The notes below the pieces were generated by a model. That model had not been told where the DNA came from. It was given only the letters and a program-made list of their open reading frames with translations, and did not search any database. From the NCBI GenBank assembly GCA_025506515.1, contig CM046452.1, forward strand, positions 99,294,311-99,358,310: a stretch of DNA of 64,000 nucleotides. Direction: 5' to 3'. The position numbers and the translations under genes were made by a program. Position 1 is the stretch's first letter; every line of letters starts with the position of its first letter. Of the stretch, positions 52,201 to 64,000 are shown piece after piece. The stretch comes from Flaveria trinervia. Its lineage: Eukaryota; Streptophyta; Magnoliopsida; Asterales; Asteraceae.

Positions 52201-54203
52201 AAATATAATTAATAGAAGCAGTATAGATCATTAGTCTAATCAACTAATACCATGCATCATATGGTTACAAGACGATAAAAAGACACACAAACAAACGTAC
52301 CCAGTAATATCCCACTTACAAATACAGAAAGGATGGAAGATAATGAGTTTAAAATACAATATTATTAAGAAAGATACAGGTGCTTATACCATATTTATTA
52401 CAATATTATCAAGCGATTTGTTTGCTTAAGTGTAAATGTAACTTACTGGCTCTAAAAAGAATAAATAACAGCAGGCTCTACACTGGTTGAGTCACAACAA
52501 ATGCATGTTAAGATTCTATGAACCTAAAATATAGAGAGCCTTCTGAAAAATAAATAACTTGATCACATTTGTGGTGGCATAAATGGCATGGACAGATGCG
52601 GATTTATTTACAATCTAATGACATTTGGGTAACATCAAAACAAAAAATTATCAATTATGCATGAACATTCCTTGTCATGCATTTCTTCAGAAAATTTCTG
52701 TTCATGTCAACCATAAGACATTAAATGACATCAAACTGCTTCCTCATTCCAGCCTGAATACAAACAAATTATAAATTATGTCCTGCCACCTGCTGGAAGT
52801 AAGTCATGCATGTAACTAGTGAATTTAAAAGGCAAAAGGTTTAAAACTCTAAATTCAAGTACAATCCAATATTAGAAGGATGCTTTTTCCCTATCAACAT
52901 GAAAGATTATATGTACCTCTAGCATACGCAGTGTGTCCATGAGAAGCACATGCTTCTGCTTAAGAAGCACTAATTGATCTTGCATTGCTGAAAACTCAGT
53001 CGTCATAATAGTTTCACTGTCCTGAATGGCTGCTTCACTTACTCCTTCTTCCAATAATCGTTTCCTCAACTTTTCTGTTGATAGTGTAATGCCACCAATC
53101 GGAGCCATTAATTCACTGTTAGACATTCTGGGAAACATACCCTTAACAGCCTGTAAAGCTTCCATCCATGCAATTCGATCATCCCTTGTATCTGCCCTCA
53201 AATGCAGCCTTTTTGTGCCAGTAAAAATGGAAAATCTTCGGTCGTCTGATCTACTTTCACGAACAGATGAAACCTAGAAAATGTTACAAAAAAACAATCT
53301 CACCACTCATGATGCAATGCGCGAAAACCATCAGATTCAAACAAACAAGGCGTAAACAATTTCAAAAGTTATAAAAGAAAAGACTTCTGCGCATTTTAAC
53401 ATGGGCACATGACAAACACAATCATAGATGCTCAAGAAGGGTTTCAACCAACAAGACACATAACAGAAACATCAATGAAATTATGAATTTCAAAAGGTCA
53501 AATTAGCGTTCTTCAAGCCGATCTAAAATGCATACCGAATCCAATTACAATACAGAAGAACTGAAACAAGATCAAACAGCCAAAGAAATCAAAGTCCCAC
53601 CAAAGCCGAAAGAAAAATCAAACATCAGGTCAATAGCTAAATTAAAGAATCAAATCAAACCAGCAATCGATCAATAAACTTGCAATAACCGATGATCATT
53701 CAAATCACCTTAAGATGAACTTCGCCAACAGGCTTGCGTTGCGAATGATGATGATGCGAATTCGCAACATTAAATCCAGAATTCCGATGACGAGACAACC
53801 GTCGAAACGACTCATCACCAATAACCCTGGCCCCTTTCTCCGTCTCCTTACTAACAACAATCTTATCAGGCCCATGGATCTTATAATACGACAGCACCCC
53901 ATCCTGCAACACGAACCACCTAGGTCTCCACCCCTTTCCATAATTAACCCACTTATGCAAAATCCCCGATATCCCATTCCCAACGATATCATTAATCTTC
54001 ACATCCCTCTGATCTCCACCAATCAGCCTCATCGCCGGCTGCCGCGCGGAATCCGACACCGAATTGAACGACACGTGGTTGCTATTGTTGTTGTTGCTGC
54101 TTCCGATTGTCTTTGAAACCTCCGATCCGACGGCGGCGGTCGACGGCGGAGTGGGCGGCATCGAATGGTTGTGATCGGCGGGCACACAGCAGAAAGGATG
54201 CAT
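49202..54203 (-). CDS. oxysterol-binding protein-related protein, ORP1 subfamily, ten exons, 789 aa
   Basis: Lipid/sterol transfer protein acting between ER and other membranes. Exons (minus): 53709-54203, 52917-53273, 52070-52169, 51452-51894, 50862-51017, 50595-50762, 50378-50518, 49653-49880, 49460-49573, 49202-49369; they sum to 790 codons with stop, all GT-AG, no break. A PH domain starts near residue 78 ([21 protein letters not shown]) and ends in exon 2. A coiled-coil-like stretch follows, then an acidic segment with AFFDTRD at 344-350, similar to a VAP-binding FFAT motif. The OSBP domain is about 405-735, with the signature EKVSHHP at 516-522. The C-terminus [10 protein letters not shown]...[16 protein letters not shown] block is typical of plant ORP1 members. 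The start MHPFCC matches that subfamily. Confidence 0.93.
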
Positions 54204-54222
54204 ATATATACGTAAGAAATCA

Positions 54223-54248
54223 GAAGAAGAAGAAGAAGAAGAAGAAGA
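54223..54248. repeat. (GAA)n microsatellite in the ORP1 5' leader
   Basis: About nine GAA units lie 20 bases upstream of the ORP1 ATG, reading as TTC repeats in the transcript. CT-rich leaders are common near plant transcription starts. Confidence 0.8.
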
Positions 54249-55224
54249 TAGAAGATGTTGTGAATGGTGGTGGCGTTAAATTAGGGGGGCGTGAATATCG
54301 GGGGAAGAAGAAGGGGTCGCCGGAGGGAATATGCTCGGTGGTGTCATCTGGTGGCGACCAAAAAGACGTAAGGCGTCGCTTTTTGGACCGACTCACATGG
54401 GTTTATTCGTTTCTACCCTGTGTTTTTGTGTTTTTGTGTTTTTGTTGTGTTATGTTTACCAGAGCCTTTGTCAACAAGCTTTTAGAAGGTGTTATGAACT
54501 TATGTACTTATGTGCTTGGAGATTAAACGATCATATGACTAGTTCTGATAATTCGTTGTTTGTAACATGTTATACAAACTCGCTTTTGAATGGGAGAGGT
54601 GTTAGGTTTGTGTTGATATCAAGATTAGAATACGTAATCTTTGTTGTCAACATACAAATGCATTACGCGGTTGTATATGGTATCAACGTTGAGTTCTTGA
54701 AATCTCAACAAACCACCCTAGTTGTGGCCTAGTTTAATTGTTTAAACAGTATGTCTTGCTCAAGTGCTGCCTTTGCTTGCTATTACAACCAATACCACCC
54801 TAGATCTTGAACTTCTTTATGTGATATCAAATTATAATATACTCGCGACAATCACAACCATATTTAGGAATCAACGCTGGTTATTGCGGTTTCATAAGGG
54901 TTTTCATTGCCACCCTAAATACAACCATTTCATTACCTTTTGTCTTTCGACCCTAATAAATTAACCTTTTACATCACTTCGTCCTTACTTCTAATCACCA
55001 TCGTCACCATGGCTATGGTCGTTACCTTCTTTATAGTTGAAGAGAGTGCCCAACCAACCAACCTTGCTCAATTCTCTCACCTAACAACTACGGCTACTCG
55101 TAATTTATGCTCTAACTATTAGGGTGAATTGACTTTAATTTATATTAGGGTGAATTGATCATTAATATAGTCTCTTGTCATATCAAAATGTCAACAAAAG
55201 TTACTTATCTTGTTATTGTATAAA
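54249..55224. other. intergenic region upstream of ORP1
   Basis: Contains the ORP1 promoter side. Plus ORFs at 54107-54732 lack recognisable motifs. Three copies of ACCACCCTAG or similar (54712, 54787, 54911 as CCACCCTAAA) appear; nothing else is recognised. Confidence 0.4.
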
Positions 55225-55610
55225 CTAGATTTAAATGCCGCGCTTTGCTACGGCCATACAGTTTGAATTTTCTGTTGCTAACCGGACAGATTCTTTTAAT
55301 CTAAACATTTTTAAGGGTTGAACAAAGTTAACTTACAAAAGGCGGTTATATGACGTGATTTTCAAAATAGCCTGCTACTTACATGTTTCTATTGCATTGT
55401 ATATAATGCTACAAAAGTGTATTACTATGTAAGATGGGTGTGCAGGAACTGAGTCAACCCTTAGTCACAAAAGATAGGACTGGATGTGAACCATGTTTAC
55501 TGTTCTTTGGTCTTCTGTTTCAGGCGTGGTTCCGCACCTGCAATTCAGTTGTATAAGTGTTATAAACTGTAGAATGTTATAAATGTTATTACGTGAGTGA
55601 TAGTTTGGCT

Positions 55611-57997
55611 TTATTGTACCTTGTTCATATGTTCTTTTGGGGTTTTTACGCATGGGGTTGCAGGTGTAGCTATTGATGAGCTGGTAGCCTGAGTGGTAGC
55701 AGTTGGTGTGGTTGCAAGTGCTGATGGTGCCTTGTACGCTTTGTTGACTCCTATTGTTTCACTTTGGTTGTCGTTTTTGGCTTGGATTTCAAAGATGAAA
55801 GGCTGTTTATTAGTTGTTTGAGTTTTGTTGGCAGGATTTTGGGTCATTGTTTTGCTGTGTGATCACCATGTCATAGCAAGTAGTGCCCACAAGTGATGTG
55901 ACGATATGTCAAAGAAGATAGCATCTGCTGTGCAGCTATCGTCTGCGATTGTGCCAGTAAACCGGTAACTGTGGATGTAAACAAAGATGGGTTAGAATTT
56001 TTTTATTTTTTATGTTCGGTGTATCTTTCCATTGTAACTTTGTATCTTTTTAATTGTAACTACCAATTTGAATGCTCATCTTGGAACCCGTGAGCTAGAC
56101 AGTAGTATTGGTGCCGCTTTGGTACGCTTTGGTACGCTTTGTTTGCGCATTTTATGCATGATTCATAATACCAACCTTTCCCGTCACCACATTGAATCTC
56201 TGTTATCCTAGCCAAACACATGTAGGTTGTTTCCTGCTTTCATTTACATTTAAAGTAAACTTTAAATGAATACATTAGGATTTCCTTATGAATAGGGCAT
56301 TTAAATCCTTATGCTAAAAGTGGGATTCATGACATACGTACATATGCATACATCAAGTCATTGCCTATCTTATGTTAGAGCATTAACAAATGAATGTTTT
56401 TGTTTCCTGATGTTAGAATCCACCATTTTAAGTATTCAAAGATTAAAGAATGTGTTTGGTTTTGTCTAATATTTTTGTAAAACAATGCCTTTAAAAAACA
56501 TATGTTCTTTATTTTGTTTCTTAATAACATGAGATTAATAGAACCATGGCAACAAAAACCTTACACAATATAGGTCTTTTATTTTTTGGTTGTGTTCTTA
56601 TTATTAGGAGATAAGTGAGATGAATGAGTTTTTAGATATGCATTAGTATAATATATTTCTCTTCAATAAAGAGAAATCTATTTTTTTATTCTTAATAACA
56701 TGTGATTAATACAACCATGGCGACAAAACCCCTAAGAGTGGTTAAGATTATGCAGGTCCTTTATTTTTTGGTTGTGTTTTTATTATGAGATAACTAAATT
56801 AATGAGTTTTCTAGAATATAGGTGTTACCTTCTTCGCCTCGTACAACTGATTCATGATCCTAGAAAGTAGTGTGAGATTTGATTCAGCAAGTTGGTTTCT
56901 GGCTGGCGGAGATGGTATTTCATACGCTGGAATGTGCTTGAATCTGGTTTTTTAGTAAAAGGAAGTCGTTAGTGGTGTTTGCTAGTGTAAGTACTAAAAG
57001 ATGTATGTTTGTTGTACCTTTGAATTAATACTGGTAGTTGACTTATACACGGGTTGATGTATGTTTCAGATGCAGATGTGGAAGCCAGTTGTAATGCACC
57101 TACATCAAGTAAATTTGCACTGTGATGTTTGGAATTTTTTGTGTATGTTGCACGTTACTACTTTTGGAATACCTCCGAACGTGGAAACTTTGAGAGATGT
57201 TACTGCTATGATTGCGGGATCCGGGTCACTCTCAGCTGCCTTTCGATTGAAACCTATTGCAATCTCCTCCCATAAAGCAACCTCGATCATTTTGTCACTG
57301 TTGAGACACACACTTCTGATTATGTCTCTAATAATATCGGTGGTTTAGTTGTTGGGAGTATGGGTGGTACCTTTCATCTTGTAGTTTAACGCGTAACAAA
57401 CCTTTCCTGTACGGTTGGGTATTTCTTTTGCGTCGATATAGCGGCCTATGAAATCTGCAACGACATTACGATGTTTAGTATTTTTAAGTATGACAGTTAT
57501 GTACAACAAATTACAAACCTGTAAGAACTTTGTTGTTCTCGACCATGCGTTTATGTAGAGCTGAGTACGGAGCAAAGGAAAAGTAGTACACTGGTATCGT
57601 GTTGCTTTCTATGGGGATCACTGTTGTAGATCTCCCGAAAAGAATCGTTGCACCGTGATCGACAAATTTACTTGATGCTCTTCCTTCTATGCAAACAAAA
57701 CCTGTAACTCTGTAGCAAGTCTTAGGCATGATGAGTTCGTTAAAGTGTGTGCTGCTATGTGCATCTGTAGCTGCTTCTATTGCGTTACCCTGGAACATGA
57801 GTTTATGTTAGAGTACCATGTTTAAATGTATTTAAATAAAATAAAGTGGCAGTGTAGACATTGTAGCTTACATGTTCATCAACGAATAAGAGATGAAGTT
57901 CAAGACGTCGGTACATCTTCCATTTCTTTATTATTCTCACTTCTAGAGTTTCTGTTTTGAATTTAGGTGTGAGATCAGCTATTCTTTGAATTGACAT
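55611..57997 (-). pseudogene. RPA1-like single-stranded-DNA-binding gene of the Helitron, at least six exons
   Basis: Exons read on the minus strand: 57872-57997, 57519-57789, 57371-57454, about 57105-57330, about 56829-56945, about 55850-55975, with a Thr/Gln-rich end at 55611-55847. Good GT-AG sites border the first three. OB-fold features: YRRLELHLLFVDEH, VADFIGRY, KMIEVALWEEIAIGF, IIAVTSLKVSTFGG and YRFTGTIADDSCTADAIFFD. These are the pattern of RPA 70-kDa DNA-binding domains carried by plant Helitrons. Around 55890 the frame shifts, so the last part is likely broken. It may help protect single strands during rolling-circle transposition. Confidence 0.65.
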
Positions 57998-58017
57998 GTC
58001 TACTTTCCTGCCTGCGA

Positions 58018-61000
58018 TTTATTTCATCTAAGAAGTCAGAATAGACAATGTTTTTTGTTATATTAGGAGGTGTATCTTCACACGATTCTATGTAAACTTT
58101 TAATGCATTTGGTGAAGTCGATCTAGAGAATGCTACATACAATTGTCCATGACCAAATACAGATTATGGCAAATAAACACCTATCTTATTCAAAGATTGT
58201 CCTTGACTCTTGTTAATTATCATTGCATAACAAAGCTTAATTGGAAATTGCTTTCTCTTAAACACAAATGGAAGCTCTGGATCAGTATGGGTTAGAACAA
58301 TTCTAGGTATATATACTTTATGACCAGCTGCAGTATCAGTGATAACTTGTGCCTCTATGACTCTTGGAAGTAAATGTGTTATGATTAACCATGTCCCATT
58401 GCATAAACCAGCGCTTTGATTTAAGTTTCGGAGTAAGATGACTGGGTTCTAACTTTAAGTTTTAGTCTATGCGGTGGCAATCCACTAAAGTTCAATTCAT
58501 TAAGATACTCAGTTGGGTAAAGAAGTTCAAGATCACCTCGATTTTTGCATGTGGTAGAATGGAGTTTGTGCTTAAGTAAGCGTTGCAGTCACCAAAAGAC
58601 ATATTTAAGACCATCGTGTTCACCAAATCTGCAGTTTCATTTTTTGGACATGCAATTGCTTTTTCGGAAAGATTTGCTGCCGTGGGGTTTTCAAGGGTTC
58701 CGTTGTCATATATAAACTGAATGAGATCATGCAAACCGTGATCGGTATGAGATATTAAGAACTTTGATGGGATTTCTATAAGTCTAGTGTCACTGGAGTT
58801 TTCTTTGTCTAATGTGCCAATTGAACCGTTTCCTACATCTAGCAACCATGATGCAAAGGCTTCAGTGTCATCAACATCAGCCGTGTCTTGCCTTGCATGA
58901 CGTAAACGCATGTTTTCTGTAAGCTTAACTACCCTAAAGTTATTCCACAGATATGACCTAGGTAGTGAAGATGCTATAATATCTTGTTTACCTGCTTTAC
59001 GTTTTATAGGCAACGTCTGTCTAAAGTCACCTCCTAAGAGCACAGATTTTCCACCGAAAGGGCTAGCATTATTATCAAGTACATCCTTAAGGGTTCTGTC
59101 TAATGTCTGAAAGCATCTCCGGTCATTCATTGGGGCTTCATCCTAGATTATAAGTGAGGTTTCAATCAAAAGCTTTGCAAGTTGAGTGTTCTTTTTAATG
59201 TGACAAATGCTTTCCTCTATGACCTGTAATGGTATTTTGAAACGTGAGTGAGCTGTTCTTCCAGAGGGCATTAGTAAAGATGCGATACCAGACGCTGCAA
59301 CTGCAAGCACAATATTTCCTTTAGATCGCAAAGCATTTATAATTGTGGTCCACAAGAAAGTTTTTCCCGTGCCACCATGACCATAAACGAACATTAACAC
59401 TTGCCTACTACTGTTGATTGAATTGATGACACTTTCATAGACATACAGTTGTTTTCCGTGAAGACAACTCCTTTGACGTTCATGCTCAAGAGCAAGTTTT
59501 TCTCTATCATAACTTCTCTCTTCCAGCAAGAGTCTGTTTTTAAGTCTTTCAAGTAACTCTTCTCATGGAACTGGTAAGCCGTAATCTGCAAGTGACGACG
59601 GAGTGGCGTTCGTGTTTAACAGAAGTTCAATTTCATAGAGAACATACTGTTGAACATCGTGGTCATCAATATGAGCTTCTAAATTATTTTGAAAAACACG
59701 TAGACGATGCACGACGTCATCCGTCATACGCTGCCACTGTCGGTTCCACAAATTGGTTGGATTTGAAATCTCGCAATATAGTAACATATGAGTAAAAAGA
59801 GACCTCAACTCTGAAGCAGTAGCCCATGCAGCAGCCTCATCAAACGCCTGGCACCACTCATCGTCATCTTCCAGCAACCCTAATCTCTCGCATGCAGCTC
59901 GATAAGTAGAGAACGTCTCACCACTTACTGTTCTAATGTCCTTAAAACTTCTACATCCAAGCTGAGTGCCTAATAACAAACGTAAGTAAAATAGTTCACC
60001 GCATGTAGGATGGACATAAATGAGTCTTCCAACAGTAGGGTTGTTATCCCTAACCCTACGAAGCCATCGTTTCCTGTTCACATCCCGTCTATATTCTAAA
60101 AGGTAATCAACATAACGAAGATGTCTACCAACTGCATCAGCCTCGTTGTTCGCTAGCCATTCTGTCAACGTGGTCCGTCTACCACCCTGGTCGTCCACAA
60201 TTTCCTGTAATTGCTGATAATCTTTGAAGCTTATGTTTTGCATGTTCTCCAAGTGAACAGACAAAACTTGGACAGCTGGGTTTCTATGGTGGATTGGGAA
60301 ATCTAAGATTCTCCAAGACGCTTCGTGTGGACATATAAAACGACCATCCACGTAGTTCCTGACTTCATCTATAGCAACATGACGATTAGAGGCAATTTCA
60401 GAATGGTTTGAATCAGAATTGGTGATCGTAAATCTAATTCTATCAGCACCCTTGGATATATACTTGAACAAATACTTAATCACCATATTCCAACCACAAT
60501 ATTCGACGTTAATATGAGCTTGAAATCGCAAACACAAGTCTCTATTGTAAGGAACCACATAGGAGTTATCAAGCAAGATCCATCCTTTATCAACAGAAGC
60601 CGAATCTGGTCTCCTTTGATAATGGACATATCCATTTTTGTCAAAGGTTGTGCTTGACTTGCAGGATTTAGGGAATCTTTTTGAACAACTACTATTTACC
60701 ATGCACGGAGCATTAGGTTTAGCCAGACCACATGGTCCATGTATCATAGAGTCAGTTATAATGTTATAAAGCTGAGGTGATGATATAGGATCTGGTATTT
60801 CAGCAGATATATACTGATCTACTTGCTTGCAATCATGAATTCTGAATGCCTCTATAACCCACAACATATGACAATGCGGAAGCCCTCTTTTCTGAAATTC
60901 AATGGTGTACAAATCTGCAGCTACCTTACCAAAGGGGCGCTCTATTCTCAGGAAGTCAAGCATTTCTTTAACTTTGATTTGAAAAATTCTAGCAACTATA

Positions 61001-62306
61001 TCTGGCCTATCTTGAGGTCTGAGGGGCGAACGGGTAGCAAAGTACCTCGTTATCTCTGGCCATTTGACGTTACAAGTGAATGTAATAAAATACTGAGGAT
61101 TCCCGTGAACGCGACATATAGCCAGTGCATCCTGGTAATGCTTGTACATATAACGCGGACCACCAGTGAATGAAGATGGTAAGACAACACGTTTCCCAAC
61201 TGAACGACCCTCAGTATCACCTCTCAATATCGCATCATGGACACCTTGAAGGTATTCAGTTCTGAAAAGATTTTGATGAGATCTTATATAATCTAAACGA
61301 CTTTGCTCTATGCATATATAAGCGTCAACCAAAAACTGTTAGAACAAACGACCTCCACTTAGCAACAAATAATAGACATTTGCCCGATCATGAAGCAAGT
61401 AGCTGTAATACATGTTCATGGACATCCTTTTGTCACCTCCCATCCTATCACAGTGAGTGTAAGTTGAGGATTCCACCCACTTTCTCCATACAAAAATAGC
61501 AGTGGGTATTGCAACGACATGTATAGTGGATGCAATTTATTTACCCGCTGAGGTAGTCCATCCTTAGAATGAAGAATAACGTCAAGTGATGTGCGGACGG
61601 CGAACTATCAACGACTATCGCACCTATAGTACAAGGAGCTGGGGATTCGTACGAACGTTCATTCACTGAACCAAAAAGCCTTATCGAAAAGTGAGGAACA
61701 ATGGACTGAAGGCAAATTCTCTAGCAGAACGAAAAAGTTGTACCAAAGCATTAAGATCACCTAACAAAGACATTAAAAGTTCAACTACCTCTACTCTAAC
61801 ACGTGAACACTCATCGCCTCCAAAGAAACGCATCCTATTTGAAAGTTCATTATCAGTGTCGTACACATACATTTGCAAGAACGTGGTCTCTCATTTGGCG
61901 GAGGACATAACGTTCCAATCCAATGACATACTTGAGCTTCTACTCTAAAGACATAAGGAGCTGACCCACTGTTAATTGAATCATCTACACACGCTCCAAA
62001 AGAAGTCATCGCGAACATCGAATTATAGGCACAAATATTTTCAAGAAAGTAAGGGCGTTGGAAAAGTTCCTTCACAACCGATGGTGGATCGTCAGATAGG
62101 CGCACACGCACACGACCAGCCCTACAACACTGATTGTACCTAGGGTTAGCATTACGCGGGACGTGAATAACACGTTCTGCTGACCAGAAGTAAGCCCCAT
62201 AAAACTCACACACATACTCACAATCACCACAATCAACATACACGTACTGCCAAGCATTTAAACCCACAACTGAACTATCAGGAATTACAACTTGATTAGA
62301 TAGCAA
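58018..62306 (-). pseudogene. Helitron Rep/PIF1-type helicase, broken
   Basis: In minus order: an N-terminal region (62306-61681) with YNSMFAMTSFGACVD and a frameshift near 61880; Rep domain 61332-59563 with QYFITFTCNVKWPEI, the HUH motif LPHCHML (near 60870) and the tyrosine motif YLFKYISKG (near 60465); helicase 59529-58018 with Walker A GHGGTGKT (near 59375), GGDFRQTLP, LTENMRL, AMIINKSQGQS (near 58220) and YVAFSRS (near 58130). Breaks: TAG just before DEAPMNDR (near 59145), where other Helitrons usually have Trp; a frame change near 58500; a TGA/TAA-type stop near 58165. About 350 bases between 61680 and 61332 are out of frame. Not functional. Confidence 0.88.
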
Positions 62307-62400
62307 AGCAAGCCTAGAAGCTTGAAGACGACTTTGCCTAACAGTAACGCAACCTACCGAAACATCACTACCAGTAAGATTTAAGGTATATTTGAGGAAG

Positions 62401-63046
62401 AAGGCAAATCATCACTTATCAGAAGTACCATAATGCGACATCTACACTATTGCGCAACAACATAAACGAAAATAAAGTTTACAGAAAACCGAAAGTCCCT
62501 AAAAACATAATACAAGCAAATACGCAACTTTTATACACCATTTTTTTACTATGAAAAGAAAAAATAAACAAACATGAAAAGCAAAAAGTCCAACAAACTG
62601 AAATGTAGCATAAAACCTGTGTCAAAGCTATTAGAACCTGCATTACAGTACATCAGAGAATGAAAACCCAGGTTTGAGATAATGTAGATAATACGTACAA
62701 CAACAATTGTCCAATCTTAAAATGTCTTGCAATTAGAAAATTAAGATCCAAGGTAAACATAATTCATTGGAGCACTACAATAGGTCATTGCTAAGAAAGA
62801 CAAACATATCTAAAATTTAAGTAGTGGTCTCATAAAAGACGACGTGTTTTATGTCCACTAAACAAAATGTGTAAAAGAAAATAAAGCTACCACACCTAGG
62901 TTAAATATTAGCAGCAATGAGTACCCGCACCCATCAAAATATCACCAAACAAAATATTTAAGGAATCCAAATATGTAAAAGAAAGCAACTGGTAGGAAAT
63001 CGCATAACTTAATCCTTACACATAATCAAAAAGAAAAGAGCACATA
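62401..63046. other. gene-free stretch
   Basis: AT-rich sequence between the Helitron coding remains and the LTR at 63047. No Helitron 5' end, ORF or RNA gene is recognised. Confidence 0.4.
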
Positions 63047-64000
63047 TGTCACACCCCAACCATGATGGCGGAGGAAACGTCGAAGTGTGAGGGTTAAGAT
63101 TGTTCACAGCCACATAACACTATGTTAAAATATAAATACCATTTATCGATTGTTCCAAACACCACATACATCAAGTCTCAAAATGAAACAAACAAAAAAA
63201 AAACAGAAAAAAACCAATTTGTCCTTATTAAGCCTAGGTCCATGTTCTAGGTTTAAGCATTCCTTCAATCATTGCTAAGCTTGCACATTACCTGAAACAT
63301 GTTGAAAATAGAGTCAACTAACGAGTTGGTGAGTTCTCATGGTTTTAAATACAATAAGTATACAAAATGTGGCAATTCTAGTCAATAGTCACAAGATAGT
63401 AAGTATATAGAACATGCATAGTTACAATCAAACCTTAACCGAATAATATGAGTAAGCATGATTAGCTAAGTGTATTTGGTTCCCTAGTGCACAAGCATAC
63501 GGCTCCTAGGAGCCGGCAATCCCTCGGCTTTAGCACCAAATAGGCTTGTCAGGCCCAAAGATCTAAGACTTCGCCAGGCTAGTTATAGTTAATGATTGCA
63601 CACGTATGTCACATCTCATATACAACTTAACATATTCAAATAACCACGACTATGTAAAGAATTGCACGTGCGTAATAAATATCAAAGCGTCTATGAGTAT
63701 GTTTGTATAACCAACATGTTTCACCCCGAAAGATGTAAAATATATGTAAAATGGGGCATAAGAACTACATGATAATAAGAAGGCTTGAAAGTGAAATATG
63801 AATAACCACGAATAAGGTTTCCAACACAATGTCACAAGGCACCTAAATAAGAATAAGGTAACGCTTATAATCGGTTTGATGATTAATTATTTTGTTTTAA
63901 GGTCTTAATTATGGATTGAATAGAGGTTGACATCTATTTATTCGTGTATTAATGTGAATCGGGGTAAAGGAACGAAATGAATATTTGATTTATTGCGCGA
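63047..64000 (-). mobile_element. LTR D, 3' portion only, cut by the window edge
   Basis: On the minus strand it ends GGTTGGGGTGTGACA at 63047. It has the shared hairpin CAACTCGTTAGTTG (63315-63328) and ACATGTTTCAGGT (63293-63305). The block near 63540-63605 matches LTR B (ATCATTAACTAT, GGGCCTGACAAG). An extra perfect palindrome CGGCTCCTAGGAGCCG is at 63500-63515. Whether this is a solo LTR or part of a full element cannot be told here. Confidence 0.8.

Larger units (their letters stand above)
55225..62400 (-). mobile_element. decayed autonomous Helitron; right (5') end not located
   Basis: The 3' end on the minus strand is an imperfect hairpin (GCCGTAGC-AAA-GCGCGGC), twelve bases, then CTAG followed by host T, at 55225-55260. 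It encodes a Rep/helicase and an RPA-like protein, the set known for plant Helitrons. No TC...-type 5' end was found before 63046, so the right border is only the end of recognisable coding sequence. Confidence 0.75.

Noticed and set aside
53700..54530. Plus ORFs opposite the first ORP1 exon
   Set aside because: They are shadows of the intact minus-strand ORP1 exon 1 and its GAA leader; the PH-domain reading is clearly the real one.
62401..63046. Attempt to place the 5' end of the large Helitron
   Set aside because: No A|TC start with the usual TCTMTACTA-like sequence was found on the minus strand, so the border is left open.

Overview
This is nuclear DNA of a flowering plant. Introns are GT-AG, the conserved genes match dicot families, and the repeats fill about two thirds of the window. 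Repeat style (LTRs ending GGGGTGTGACA, a Sirevirus-type Copia element with a large post-pol ORF, CGGGTT-rich hAT MITEs) points to the daisy family, Asteraceae. That assignment is inference from memory, not a search result. No prokaryotic features, rRNA or tRNA were recognised.

Layout. Bases 1-15552 are one broken Copia element on the minus strand: its 5' LTR is at 14819-15552 and its 3' LTR lies beyond the left edge. It carries primer-binding site, gag, protease, integrase, RT, RNase H and a post-pol ORF. A foreign solo LTR of 777 bp (3187-3963, target duplication ATGGG) and one of 2562 bp (11531-14092, target duplication CTTTA) sit inside it; the second splits gag exactly. Bases 15553-29300 are an AT-rich repeat field: two more solo LTRs of the TGTRACA...GGTGTGACA group (16448-18713, 22103-24504), two short Helitrons, a TIR element full of GCGATAC words, a duplicated gene scrap and a 1445-bp long inverted repeat.

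Bases 29380-54203 are a gene island of four conserved genes: a BTB/POZ gene (minus), a TLC-domain membrane protein (plus), a LACS9-type long-chain acyl-CoA synthetase (plus) and an ORP1-type oxysterol-binding protein (minus). The BTB and TLC genes diverge; LACS9 and ORP1 converge 1.2 kb apart. Exon boundaries were deduced by hand and their reading phases add up, except for three single-base losses in or beside short runs of one base (two in BTB, one in LACS9). TLC, LACS9 and ORP1 all concern membrane lipids, but nothing in the sequence shows that they are co-regulated. LACS9 carries three transposons in its introns, each with a clear target duplication.

Bases 55225-62400 are a decayed autonomous Helitron on the minus strand (Rep/helicase plus an RPA-like gene) with a readable 3' hairpin and CTAG end. 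From 63047 to the right edge is part of a fourth LTR of the GGTGTGACA group.

Most notable signals: (1) a short hairpin with compensating base changes plus a nearby CAGGT block shared by all four large LTRs; (2) mosaics of near-palindromic TCGTGCGA words spread over several retroelement non-coding regions; (3) the gag insertion whose removal restores the frame; (4) the 1.4-kb hairpin element.
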